Shown piece after piece: positions 17,533 to 26,421 of a stretch of DNA of 57,129 nucleotides. Both the position numbers and the translations under genes were made by a program. Source of the DNA: Alistipes sp. (lineage in GTDB: Bacteria; Bacteroidota; Bacteroidia; Bacteroidales; Rikenellaceae); contig JAIDUZ010000025.1 in the NCBI GenBank assembly GCA_029059935.1, positions 1 through 57,129 of the forward strand, read 5' to 3'. Within the stretch, counting starts at the first letter, position 1. Every line of letters begins with the position of its first letter. The notes beneath the pieces were generated by a model. The model had not been told where the DNA came from. It did no database searches and saw only the letters and a program-made list of their open reading frames with translations.

Positions 17533-19902
17533 ATGAAAAGACTTGCACTACTGATTGTATTGTTGATAATGGCGCTGTTCCAGGCGATGGCGGCGCGCCT
17601 CCACCCTGCCACGGGCCGGGTGGTGACCGAGCAGGGCCAGGCCGTGGAGTATGCGACGGTCGTACTGTTGCGCGACGGCCTGCAGGTGGCCGGCATGGCG
17701 ACCGACAACGAAGGCCGCTTCGAACTGGATGTTCCTGCGGGCGACTACACCCTGTCGATACTCTACCTGGGCTGCGAACCCCTGGAACGGGAGGTGCGCA
17801 TCGAAGCGGCCAACGACCTGGGCGACATCACGCTGAAAAATGCGGCGACCCAAATCGAGGAGGTGGTGGTGACGGGTCAGCTTATCCGTCGCGAAGCCGA
17901 CCGTTTCGTGATGGACGTGGCCAACTCGCCGGCGACGATCGGCAAAGACGGCGTCGAACTGCTCAAACTGGCCCCGGGCATCTGGATCGACGGCGAAAAA
18001 ATATCCATCAACGGCAAGACGGGGTCGAAAGTCTACATCAACGACCGCGAACTGAAAATGGAGCCCGAGCAACTGCTCAACTACCTCACCTCGCTGCGGG
18101 CCGAAGATATTCGGAAAATAGAGGTGGTGCCCACGACCGGCGCCGACTACGATGCCGACTCGTCGGGCGGCATCATCCGCATCACGCTGAAAAAACGCCG
18201 CGAACAAGGCACCGAAGGCTCGGTGTCGCTGAGGGGCCGCACGGGCAAACGGGAGAACATGCTGGTTCCCCAAGTCACGGTCAACCACCATTCGGGCCGC
18301 TTCGATCTCTATGCCAACGCATGGGGCACCCTGCGGAACCACTCGTTCCTCTCCGACGAACAGACCCGCTACGCCACGGCCGACACCCGGATCGACGCCC
18401 ACTCCTATAAAAAAGAATCCGGCCACAACTTCGGCTTCAAGACGGGTGGTATCTGCGAACTCTCGTCCGCCCACAGCATCGGACTGGAAGCCGAATACTG
18501 GCACGACACGGAGAAAGGGCCCAACGACTCCGACACCGACTTCGCGGCCGACGGCATGCTGACCCGCACCGAAAGCCGCTACGACACGCGCAGCACGTCG
18601 AACGGACTGTCGACGACCTTCAACTACATCTGGAAAATAGACACCCTGGGGTCGACGCTCAAGTTCCTGGCCGACTACAACCTGCGCACCTCCGACACGG
18701 GCAACGACAACCGCACCCGCATCGCCGCCCCCGACCGGACGCTCGACTCGCTCTACCGCGACAACTCGACGGCGCGCTACAACGTACTGACGGCCACGCT
18801 GGCTCTGGAAAAGAACTTCACGCCCAAGGTCTCGCTGCGCGCAGGCGCCAAATACACCTACAACGACATGCACAACGCCGCGCTCTACGAATATTGCCCG
18901 GCCGGAACGTGGCTGCGCAACGAGGACCTCAGCTTCCGCCTCGACTACACCGAGCAGATCGCCGCGGCCTACGGCATAGTCTCGGCCAACCTGGGCCGCT
19001 GGAGCGCCGTGGCGGGCCTGCGCGGCGAATACACCCGCACGAAAGGCAAGGAGAGCGCCGTGCGGCAGAACTACTTCTCGCTCTTCCCCAACGCCAACGT
19101 CTCCTACGCCCTCTCCAAAGACGGCGCCTACTCGCTCATCGCGCAGTATGCCCGCACCATCGAACGTCCGCGCTTCTGGTGTCTCAACCCGCAGCGCATG
19201 CAGATTTCGGACTACACCTACCAGACGGGCAACCCGGAGCTCGACCCCTCGTTCAAGCACGACGTGAGTCTGACCCTCGTGCTGGCCCACAAATACACGC
19301 TCACGGGCGGCGTGATGATCCAGACCGCCGAAATCCAGCAGACGATGCAGTCCGCCCCGGACAATCCCGACATGCTCTGTCTGGCGTGGGTCAACTTCGA
19401 CACGACGAAGAGCTACTACGCCACGGCCAACATCCCGCTGCAGCTGGCCAAATGGTGGTCGCTCAACCTCAACGCCACCTACATCCGCCAGGGACAGCGC
19501 ATGGCGCAGAACGCCCCCGAAGAACACCATGACTTCTGCTTCGCGAACGCCTCGACGACCTTCACCCTGCCGGCGAAGTTCTACATCGACCTCTCCTACC
19601 GCTATCAGAGCCGCGTGATGCTGGGCAACTGCTGGGTGGAACGGATGCATTTCAACGACGTCAGCATCAAGAAACGCTTCGGCGACAAATTCACGGCGGC
19701 CTTCACGATGCGCAACCCCATAGCCCCGCCGACGCAGCGGGTGGGAGCGCGCGGCGACGGATTCATCCGCATGGTCGACGTCGTACAGAACTGGACCTGC
19801 CGCAGCTACCAGCTCTCGCTGACCTACAACTTCAAGACGGGCAAGGCCTTCCGTCACAAGAACGTGGAAGCGGGTGCCGAAGAAGAAAAAAGCCGTCTGT
19901 AA
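17533..19902 (+). CDS. TonB-dependent-receptor-like outer-membrane beta-barrel protein
   Basis: 789 aa from the ATG at 17533, the start of a signal peptide (MKRLALLIVLLIMALFQAMA). A carboxypeptidase-D-like regulatory domain follows (about 22-105, GRVVTEQGQAVEYATVVLLR). Next is a plug-like domain (IEEVVVTGQLIRREADRF) and a C-terminal barrel of alternating strands ending NWTCRSYQLSLTYNFKTG. This matches the Bacteroidota outer-membrane beta-barrel family related to TonB receptors. No SusD partner, regulator or enzyme is adjacent, so the substrate is unknown. It has its own promoter, and a minus-strand terminator overlaps its 3' end. Confidence 0.88.
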   Translation: MKRLALLIVLLIMALFQAMAARLHPATGRVVTEQGQAVEYATVVLLRDGLQVAGMATDNEGRFELDVPAGDYTLSILYLGCEPLEREVRIEAANDLGDITLKNAATQIEEVVVTGQLIRREADRFVMDVANSPATIGKDGVELLKLAPGIWIDGEKISINGKTGSKVYINDRELKMEPEQLLNYLTSLRAEDIRKIEVVPTTGADYDADSSGGIIRITLKKRREQGTEGSVSLRGRTGKRENMLVPQVTVNHHSGRFDLYANAWGTLRNHSFLSDEQTRYATADTRIDAHSYKKESGHNFGFKTGGICELSSAHSIGLEAEYWHDTEKGPNDSDTDFAADGMLTRTESRYDTRSTSNGLSTTFNYIWKIDTLGSTLKFLADYNLRTSDTGNDNRTRIAAPDRTLDSLYRDNSTARYNVLTATLALEKNFTPKVSLRAGAKYTYNDMHNAALYEYCPAGTWLRNEDLSFRLDYTEQIAAAYGIVSANLGRWSAVAGLRGEYTRTKGKESAVRQNYFSLFPNANVSYALSKDGAYSLIAQYARTIERPRFWCLNPQRMQISDYTYQTGNPELDPSFKHDVSLTLVLAHKYTLTGGVMIQTAEIQQTMQSAPDNPDMLCLAWVNFDTTKSYYATANIPLQLAKWWSLNLNATYIRQGQRMAQNAPEEHHDFCFANASTTFTLPAKFYIDLSYRYQSRVMLGNCWVERMHFNDVSIKKRFGDKFTAAFTMRNPIAPPTQRVGARGDGFIRMVDVVQNWTCRSYQLSLTYNFKTGKAFRHKNVEAGAEEEKSRL

Positions 19903-19917
19903 GAAGTTACAGACGGC
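19880..19917 (-). terminator. Terminator of the TPM-lemA unit, inside the barrel-gene 3' end
   Basis: On the minus strand the perfect 11-bp stem GCCGTCTGTAA/TTACAGACGGC is followed by TTTTTTCTTCTTC. The T-rich tail is the antisense of the Glu/Lys codons that end the plus-strand barrel gene, and the hairpin covers that gene's stop codon. Confidence 0.7.
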
Positions 19918-20081
19918 AGAAAAGAGGGAGTCGCAGTTGTTCTTAAGAAATTGTTGCTGGCAGGCCCCCGGGCGCTTTTCGGACGCAGGCAGTCTCGCCT
20001 GCGGGACTCACAGCGGGAGTCGGCGGCACGCACAACCCTTCGAACCGGCATTCGGCATTGCGCGAAACCGGCGCGCAGGAC

Positions 20082-20666
20082 TCAGAACTCCACGACGAGA
20101 GCCTGGGCAGCCGCAGCATCGGCCGTGAAGTAGGGCTTCTGCCCGAAGCCGAACAGCTTGGCGACCACGACGGCCGGGAACCGGCGCACGGAGACGTTGT
20201 AGGCCCGGACCGCGGTATTGAAACGCTCGCGCGCCACGGCGATGCGGTTTTCGGTGCCCTCCAGCTGGGCCTGCAACTCCTGGAAATTCTGATTGGCCTT
20301 GAGGTCGGGATAACGCTCGGCGACGACGAGCAGACGCCCCAATGCGGAGCGTACGCCCTCCTGCGCCTGCTGGAACTCGGCCATGGTCTCGGGCGTGAGC
20401 TGGTCGACCGAGAGGTTGATCGACGTGGCCTTGGCACGCGCCTCAACGACCCCTTCGAGGGTCTCGCGCTCGTGGGCGGCATAGCCCTTGACGGTATTCA
20501 CGAGGTTGGGAATGAGGTCCGAACGGCGCTGATACTGCGTCTCGACCTGTGCCCAGGCATTATTGACCTCCTCATCCGTGTGCACGAACCGGTTGTAGGT
20601 CCGGTACATCCAAAATGCCCCGACGACCACTATGGCCGCCACGGCGATCCAAATCCATTTTTTCAT
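20082..20666 (-). CDS. lemA: LemA family protein
   Basis: 194 aa from the ATG at 20666 (MKKWIWIAVAAIVVVGAFWMY, one membrane helix). The hallmark segments YNRFVHTDEEVNNAWAQVE, YQRRSDLIPNLVNTVKGYA and YNVSVRRFPAVVVAKLFGF are all present, so it is a full-length LemA fold: an N-terminal anchor and a helical bundle. The molecular function of the family is unknown. It lies just downstream of a TPM-domain gene, a pairing seen in many bacteria and a sign of joint function at the membrane. A second ATG eight codons upstream (20690) is possible. A terminator lies at 19880-19917. Confidence 0.93.
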   Translation of the reverse strand: MKKWIWIAVAAIVVVGAFWMYRTYNRFVHTDEEVNNAWAQVETQYQRRSDLIPNLVNTVKGYAAHERETLEGVVEARAKATSINLSVDQLTPETMAEFQQAQEGVRSALGRLLVVAERYPDLKANQNFQELQAQLEGTENRIAVARERFNTAVRAYNVSVRRFPAVVVAKLFGFGQKPYFTADAAAAQALVVEF

Positions 20667-20709
20667 ATCGTTGTATTCATTCGGTTGCATACGCTTGTTT
20701 TCGCCGCTT

Positions 20710-21606
20710 CTACCAGCGCGAGCCCGCACCTCCGCCGCCGAAGGAGCCGCCGCCGAAACCTCCTCCGCACGAACCGCCGCCCCGGCCCAAGCCGCCCCCG
20801 AGACCGCCGATGAAAGGCCCTCCGCCGCCGAAGCCGTTATCGCGCGGACTGCGGACGCGGCGTTCGACGACCTTGCCGCACGCGGCGCAGACATAGGTGT
20901 ATTCGAACACCTCCTCGGTCGAGGTGGACAACAGCAATTTCTTCCCGCGCAAAGCCAGTTTCCGTTTGCCGCACCGGGGACAGCGCTGGCTCTGACTGTA
21001 AACCAAGGCCAGCAGCATGAGCAATCCGACGAACCCGACGGCAATCAGGAAAACGACTACGAACGGCAGGTCGTCCTCCTCCGCTTCCGGTCCGAAGTCG
21101 AGCTCGCCCTTTTCGAGCAGTTCGGCGACAGCCGCAACGCCGGCCACCATGCCGGCGCTGTAATCGCCTTCGCGGAAGTAAGGCAGCATGAAGTTGAGCT
21201 GGATACGCTTGCAGAGTGCGTCGGGCAGCACGCCTTCGAGCCTCGGTCCGGTAACGAAGCGGATTTCGTGCAGCTGCTCAACGAGCAGGATGCCCAGTCC
21301 GTTGTCGACATCCTTGCGGCCTACGCCCCAGCTGCCGAAGAGCTCCATAGCGAACGAAAAGGGGTCGCCGCCCTCGATGTCGTCGAGTGCAGCGACGGCC
21401 ACCTCCGCAAGGCCCTGCGCACGCAGCGCGCCGCACAGCGAATCTATCTCGGCCACGGCGGCGGCCGAAAGAATCCCGTCGGGATTGGAGACATAGCGGG
21501 TTTTGTCGGCAAGCTGCACATTGGGCACCTCGCCGGTCCGCCATGTACGCGCCCCGGCAACGACGGCAAGGTGCGCCAGCAGCACTGCAAGAAAAAAGCG
21601 TTTCAT
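20710..21606 (-). CDS. TPM-domain membrane protein
   Basis: 298 aa from MKRFFLAVLL at 21606, with a signal peptide. The TPM domain (about 30-170, VSNPDGILSAAAVAEIDSLC and DVDNGLGILLV) lies outside the membrane. A helix follows at about 182-203, then a zinc-ribbon-like CPRCGKRK...CAACGK segment and a Gly-rich tail of GGGFGGGSFGGGG type. It resembles YgcG-type proteins next to lemA. Biochemical role unknown. A TATTTTTG box at 21619-21626 lies close upstream, but no -33 element fits. It follows the terminator of the sugar locus. Confidence 0.88.
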   Translation of the reverse strand: MKRFFLAVLLAHLAVVAGARTWRTGEVPNVQLADKTRYVSNPDGILSAAAVAEIDSLCGALRAQGLAEVAVAALDDIEGGDPFSFAMELFGSWGVGRKDVDNGLGILLVEQLHEIRFVTGPRLEGVLPDALCKRIQLNFMLPYFREGDYSAGMVAGVAAVAELLEKGELDFGPEAEEDDLPFVVVFLIAVGFVGLLMLLALVYSQSQRCPRCGKRKLALRGKKLLLSTSTEEVFEYTYVCAACGKVVERRVRSPRDNGFGGGGPFIGGLGGGLGRGGGSCGGGFGGGSFGGGGAGSRW

Positions 21607-21639
21607 AATAATCCGGAACAAAAATACACAAAAACATAC

Positions 21640-21664
21640 AAAAAAAGCGCCCCGACGGGACGCT
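21640..21664 (-). terminator. Terminator of the starch-utilisation locus
   Basis: On the minus strand the stem AGCGTCCC-GTC-GGGGCGCT is followed by seven T residues, about 50 bp after the stop of the last GH13 gene. Confidence 0.8.
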
Positions 21665-21714
21665 TCGAACAGAAAAAACGACCGGACGGCCTGTCGGGCC
21701 CCCGGCGGCGGCCG

Positions 21715-23619
21715 TTACCGGCTGCCGCTGCGCCGGAACTCGACGACCAGCGCCGAACGGGCAGCGACGGAGGTGGAGTCGCTCACGACAATCGGGTCGC
21801 CGCTCAGCACGTCGCGGCCCTCGCCGGCCAGCGACCGGGTGATTTCGGCGTAGTGCGACCAAGGCACCGTCTTGCGGCCGCGCGAATTGTTGATGAAGAC
21901 GAAGACGGCCTCGCTGTCGTCGTAGCGGAAATAGGCATAGGTGTTGTCGCGCGAGGCGAAGTGGAGCGTGCGTCCGGAGTGGATGACGGGTTTGGTCTTG
22001 CGCCAGTTGAAGAGACGGCGGGTGTATTCGTGCACCTCGGCGGCCGGTCCCTGCCGCTGCGCCGGGTCGAAGAGATCGACGGCATCGCCCGCCCAACCTC
22101 CGGGGAAGTCGACGCGCAGACCGCCGTGGCCCTGCGAGAGGTCGGCCGAACGGAACATCAGCTCGTCGCCGGCGAAGAGCTGCGGAATACCGCGCAAGGT
22201 AGCCATCAAAGTCATGGCTATCTTGACCCGGCCGGCATCGCCGCGCACGACGTCGGCCAGACGGTCGGTGTCGTGGTTGCCCGTGAAAATCATCATGCGC
22301 GAAAGGTCGTGGTAGACGAAGTCGTCGGAAAGGGCGTTGTAGACCCGGATCATCCCCTCGCCCCAACGGAGCGAATCGGTGGGCAAGGCGCGGCAGACGG
22401 CGTCGCGCAGCGGAAAGTCCATGATGGAGGGCAGGTGCGAGTCGAAGCCGTCGCGGTTGGGATTGCCGCCCTGCCAGTAGGCCAGCTGGGGCACGTCGCC
22501 GGTCCAGCACTCGCCCACGATGTTGAAATCGGGATACTCGCCGAGCACGGCGGCGCACCACTCGCTCATGGGGCCCTTCTCGTTGTAGGGATAGGTGTCG
22601 ACGCGCAGACCGTCGAGGTCGGCATACTCGATCCACCACACGGCCCACTGCTGGAAGTAATGCAGCAGGAAGGGATTGTCGAGGTTCATGTCGGGCATCA
22701 TGCGGTCGAACCAACCGCCCTCCTGCACCCCGAGGTCGTACTGCGACGCGTTGGGGTCCATGTTGACGGAGAAGAGGTTGTTGGTCTGCGTGTATTCGGG
22801 GAAGCGGTGCACCCAGTCGTCGAACGGCAGGTCGCGCATCCACCAGTGGGCCGCGCCGCAATGGTTCGTCACGATGTCCATGATGGCCTTGAGACCGTGG
22901 CGGTGGCAGGCGGCGACATAGTCGCGGTAGAGTTCGTTGGTGCCGAAGCGCGGGTCGATGCGGTAATAATCGGCGCAGGCGTAGCCGTGGTACGACGCCT
23001 GCGGCTCGTTGTCGAGCAACAGCGGCGTGGCCCACACGGCCGTGGCCCCGAGGTCGGCGATGTAGCCGAGATGGTCGATCATGCCCTGCAAGTCGCCGCC
23101 GTGACGTCCGAAGAAGGCGCTGCGGTCGGCCTTTTCGGCGGTGTCGGGAGCGGAATCGATGGAGGGGTCGCCGTCGGCGAAGCGGTCGGGCATCAACAGA
23201 TAAATCATGTCGGCCGCGGTGAAACTCTGCCGGTCGGCGGAACCCTCGCGGCGGGCGGCGATGTCGTAAGGCACCTTGAACCGCTCGGCACCGCGCGAAA
23301 AGACGATGTAGCGTGTGCCGGGTTCGGCGGTGCGGGCCACCTCGACGTCGACGAAGAGATAATTGGGGCTGTCGGCCTTGTGCACGCCGGCGACGCGCAG
23401 CCCCTGCGGACCCTCGATGCATATGTCGCAGGCGGCGATGCTGTCGCCGTGAATCAGAAGCTGGAGGGGCGTGCGCATGCCTGTCCACCACGAGAGGGGT
23501 TCGACATGGGCGACGCGGGCGCCGGCATCGTCGACCGACTGCGGGTCGAACTGCGGGGCATCGTTGCAGGAGAGAGCGGCCATGGCGCAAAGGGAGAGGA
23601 AAAGAGAAGTCGGTTTCAT
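21715..23619 (-). CDS. GH13 neopullulanase/alpha-amylase, SusA-like lipoprotein
   Basis: 634 aa with lipoprotein signal MKPTSLFLSLCAMAALSC (Cys18). An N-terminal beta domain (about 35-130) of the type found in cyclomaltodextrinases and neopullulanases precedes the GH13 barrel. The catalytic triad is Asp341 (DGLRVD), Glu370 (NIVGECW) and Asp450 (TGNHD). It should cut alpha-1,4 bonds of malto-oligosaccharides or pullulan in the envelope. The domain order matches SusA of the Bacteroides sus system, though SusA is not a certain ortholog. An alternative ATG at 23628 overlaps the upstream stop codon (ATGA). It is the last gene of the locus. Confidence 0.9.
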   Translation of the reverse strand: MKPTSLFLSLCAMAALSCNDAPQFDPQSVDDAGARVAHVEPLSWWTGMRTPLQLLIHGDSIAACDICIEGPQGLRVAGVHKADSPNYLFVDVEVARTAEPGTRYIVFSRGAERFKVPYDIAARREGSADRQSFTAADMIYLLMPDRFADGDPSIDSAPDTAEKADRSAFFGRHGGDLQGMIDHLGYIADLGATAVWATPLLLDNEPQASYHGYACADYYRIDPRFGTNELYRDYVAACHRHGLKAIMDIVTNHCGAAHWWMRDLPFDDWVHRFPEYTQTNNLFSVNMDPNASQYDLGVQEGGWFDRMMPDMNLDNPFLLHYFQQWAVWWIEYADLDGLRVDTYPYNEKGPMSEWCAAVLGEYPDFNIVGECWTGDVPQLAYWQGGNPNRDGFDSHLPSIMDFPLRDAVCRALPTDSLRWGEGMIRVYNALSDDFVYHDLSRMMIFTGNHDTDRLADVVRGDAGRVKIAMTLMATLRGIPQLFAGDELMFRSADLSQGHGGLRVDFPGGWAGDAVDLFDPAQRQGPAAEVHEYTRRLFNWRKTKPVIHSGRTLHFASRDNTYAYFRYDDSEAVFVFINNSRGRKTVPWSHYAEITRSLAGEGRDVLSGDPIVVSDSTSVAARSALVVEFRRSGSR

Positions 23620-23624
23620 GGAGT

Positions 23625-24914
23625 TCATCGAGTCAGAATCCGGTAGCTCCAGGGCGCCATGTCCTCGGCGACCTGCTCCGGAAGGTTGTATTCGGCCCCG
23701 GTCATCGCATCGGTGTAGGAGCCGGCGTAGATGCCGGTGCCGTACTCGGCATGGATGGCATAGGGCGACAGGTTCATGATGGCCACGACGCGGTTGTCGG
23801 GCGTCTCGCGGACCATCGTCATCAGGCAGTCCTCGGCGTTGTTGCGAATCTCGATCATCTCGCCGCCCTGCTCGCCCGCGGCAAGGGCGGCGTTGCGGTG
23901 GCGCAGCTGCGCGAGACGCCGGTAGAAGCGGGTGAAGCCGTTGACCTCGTAGGAGGCGATCGGATCGCGGTCGAAGAAGGCGAAAGAGCGGTCGCAGCCG
24001 ACCTCCTGCCCGGTGTAGATGAGGGGCAGGCCGCGCGGCACGACGAACGAGAAGACGGCCATGGCCTCGCGGGCGTCGCCGAAGCGGTCGAACTCGGAGC
24101 CCGACCACGAATTCTCGTCGTGGTTGGAGGTGAATGCCAGCCGCATGGCCGAACGGGGATAACGCCCGCGGTCGGCATAGATGTAGTCGCGCAGGGCCGT
24201 GACGCGGGTGCGCTGCTGTGCGACGTCGACCATCAGATGGTGCATCTCCCAGGCATAGCAGGCGTCGAAAGCCCCCTCGTCGAAGAGGTTGGTCTCCTCG
24301 GCCTCGGCCAGCATGAAGAGGTCGGGCTTCGTGCGTTTGAGCCGCCGCACGGTCTCGTTCCAGAACTCCACGGGCACCAGCATGGCCATGTCGCAGCGGA
24401 AGCCGTCGACGGCATGGTCGCGCAGCCAGAACTCCATGGCCTCGGCCTGGGCGTCCCACACGGCGCGGTTGGAATAGTCGAGCTTGGCCGTGTCGCTCCA
24501 GTCCCAGGGCACGGCGGGGCGCCCCTCGGCATCGTAGACGTAGAAGTCGGGATGCTCCGTAATCCAGCGGGCATCGCGCGCCGTATGGTTGGCCACCCAG
24601 TCGAGCAGGACCTTCATGCCGAGGCGGTGGGCCTCCGAGACGAAGGCGTCGAAATCCTCCATCGACCCTAACTCGGGGCTGACGGCGCAGTAGTCGCGGA
24701 TGGAATAGTAGGAGCCCAGCGACCCTTTGCGGCCCTCGACGCCGATGGGGTGCACGGGCATGAGCCACACGACGTCGACACCCAGGTCGCGCAGGAAAGC
24801 GAGCCGCGAAGCGGCGGCACGCAACGTACCCTCGTGCGTGAGCTGACGCACGTTCATTTCATAGAGGACAGAGCGGTAGCTCCAGTCGGGATGCAGCATA
24901 ACGGAAGAATTCAT
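23625..24914 (-). CDS. GH13 alpha-amylase-family enzyme, no signal peptide
   Basis: 429 aa, a compact GH13 barrel with no signal peptide, so probably cytoplasmic. The N-terminus VLYEMNVRQLTHEGT is followed by WLMPVHPIGVEGRKG. Catalytic residues are Asp175 (GFRCD), Glu204 (LAEAEE) and Asp266 (TSNHDENSW). It is close to the neighbouring gene at 25074-26417 over the whole length, so the pair looks like a tandem duplication with different cell locations. Cytoplasmic use on imported dextrins is inferred. The ATG touches an inverted repeat at 24915-24939. Confidence 0.88.
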   Translation of the reverse strand: MNSSVMLHPDWSYRSVLYEMNVRQLTHEGTLRAAASRLAFLRDLGVDVVWLMPVHPIGVEGRKGSLGSYYSIRDYCAVSPELGSMEDFDAFVSEAHRLGMKVLLDWVANHTARDARWITEHPDFYVYDAEGRPAVPWDWSDTAKLDYSNRAVWDAQAEAMEFWLRDHAVDGFRCDMAMLVPVEFWNETVRRLKRTKPDLFMLAEAEETNLFDEGAFDACYAWEMHHLMVDVAQQRTRVTALRDYIYADRGRYPRSAMRLAFTSNHDENSWSGSEFDRFGDAREAMAVFSFVVPRGLPLIYTGQEVGCDRSFAFFDRDPIASYEVNGFTRFYRRLAQLRHRNAALAAGEQGGEMIEIRNNAEDCLMTMVRETPDNRVVAIMNLSPYAIHAEYGTGIYAGSYTDAMTGAEYNLPEQVAEDMAPWSYRILTR

Positions 24915-25068
24915 AATTCAGAATGCACGATTCACAATTATTTTACGAGTAAGCAAGAAACAAGGAGACCGAAAGAAAATGCCTTGTCATTGCACTTCTT
25001 GAAACGATATGTTCGACTGCGGGCAGCATGGGAACCGGAAACGAATTGTGAATCGTGCATTCTGAATT
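24915..25068. repeat. Inverted-repeat element between two GH13 genes
   Basis: A perfect 25-bp inverted repeat (24915-24939 and 25044-25068), starting AATTCAGAATGCACG, encloses 104 bp without a gene. The outer edge abuts the ATG of the downstream GH13 gene. The arm is related to the R3 repeats at 5711-5743 and 14171-14200. No transposase and no clear target-site duplication were seen. Confidence 0.75.
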
Positions 25069-25073
25069 GTGAA

Positions 25074-26417
25074 TTAAAAAGCACTTTTCACCAATATCAG
25101 GTATTCCCACGGTGCGAGCCGGAACTCCTCGCCGGGGAGGATCGGGTGCGGCTCTCCGGTCATGGCGTCGGTGAGGTCGCCGGCGACCTCGACGGTGGGA
25201 ATGACCGCCTGCGGCTCGGCCGAGAGGTTGAAGAAGCAGACGACCTTGTTGTCGCCGGCGGAACGCGTGAAAGCCATGACGTCGGCCACGGCGCCGCCCA
25301 TGTAGACGATGTCGCCGCCCTCGCCGCCCGACGCGAGCGCGGGGTTGTCATGCCGCAGGGCGTTGAGTTTCTTGTAGAAAGCGGTCCGTTCGTTGGGCTC
25401 CCAGGCGGGCATGGGGTCTTTCTCGAAGAACTCGAAGCGGTGGTCGTAGCCCACCTCCTGGCCGGTGTAGATGAGCGGCAGGCTCTGCGGCAGGACGTAG
25501 GTCAGCGCGGCCATCGCGGCGGCGGCATCGCCCATGCGCTCGAACTCGGTGCCGGCCCACGAATTCTCGTCGTGGTTGGAGGTGAACATCATGCGGCTGG
25601 CCGAAGCGGGATACTCCGCGGCATATTCGGCCAACAGCACGCGCAAATCGGCGGCCGACTTCTTGCCCTGGGCGATTTCGTTCAGCAAGTGGTGCATCTT
25701 CCAGCCGTAGGTGGCGTCGAAACCGTCGGCATGGAACTGCGGGCCCTCGGCCTCGGCGAGCAGGAAGAGGTCGGGGCGCACGGCGCGCAGACGGGCGAAA
25801 GCGTCGGCCCAGAAGTCGTCGGGCATCTCCATGGCGGCGTCGCAGCGGAAGCCGTCGACGCCCTTGTCGGTCCAGAATTTCAACACCTCGAACATCGCCT
25901 CGCGCACGGCGGGCGTGGCGTAGTTGAGCTTGGCGATGTCGGTCCAGTCGTACTGCACGACGGGCACACCCGTCGAATCGCGCACATACCACTCGGCGGG
26001 CATCTCCGTCACCCACGCATGGTCGGGCGAAGTGTGGTTGGCCACGTAGTCGAGGATGACGCGCAGACCCAGCTCGTGGGCCCGGGCGAGGAAGCGCTCG
26101 AAATCGGCCATGGTGCCGAACTCGGGATTGATGGCGCGGTAGTCGCGGATGGCGTAGTAGGAACCCATGGTGCCCTTGCGCCCCTCGACGCCGATGGGAT
26201 GGACGGGCATGAGCCACACGATGTCGACGCCCAGGTCGCGCAGTGCGGGCAGGCGCTCCTCGGCGGCGGCGAACGTTCCCTCGGGGGTGAACTGGCGCAC
26301 GTTCATCTCGTAGAGTACGGAACTGCCGATGCTGCGGTCGGAAACCGCGGTCCGGTCGGTGCAGGCCGCCGCGGCGAGCAGCACGGCCAGGAGCAGGAGG
26401 TTGAGAATTCGTTTCAT
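25074..26417 (-). CDS. GH13 alpha-amylase-family lipoprotein
   Basis: 447 aa with a lipoprotein signal (MKRILNLLLLAVLLAAAAC, Cys19). The mature enzyme is a short GH13 barrel with Asp193 (GFRCD), Glu222 (LLAEAEG) and Asp283 (TSNHDENSW). It aligns end to end with the signal-less paralog at 23625-24914, sharing VLYEMNVRQ, WLMPVHPIGVEGRKG and the triad context. Probable role: trimming malto-oligosaccharides at the envelope, with its paralog working inside. Four bases separate it from the GH13 gene upstream, so it belongs to the same operon. Confidence 0.9.
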   Translation of the reverse strand: MKRILNLLLLAVLLAAAACTDRTAVSDRSIGSSVLYEMNVRQFTPEGTFAAAEERLPALRDLGVDIVWLMPVHPIGVEGRKGTMGSYYAIRDYRAINPEFGTMADFERFLARAHELGLRVILDYVANHTSPDHAWVTEMPAEWYVRDSTGVPVVQYDWTDIAKLNYATPAVREAMFEVLKFWTDKGVDGFRCDAAMEMPDDFWADAFARLRAVRPDLFLLAEAEGPQFHADGFDATYGWKMHHLLNEIAQGKKSAADLRVLLAEYAAEYPASASRMMFTSNHDENSWAGTEFERMGDAAAAMAALTYVLPQSLPLIYTGQEVGYDHRFEFFEKDPMPAWEPNERTAFYKKLNALRHDNPALASGGEGGDIVYMGGAVADVMAFTRSAGDNKVVCFFNLSAEPQAVIPTVEVAGDLTDAMTGEPHPILPGEEFRLAPWEYLILVKSAF

Positions 26418-26421
26418 GATT

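Noticed and set aside
23625..26417. Assembly duplication of one GH13 gene
   Set aside because: The two proteins differ in length, signal peptide and much of their sequence, and an unrelated inverted-repeat element separates them.
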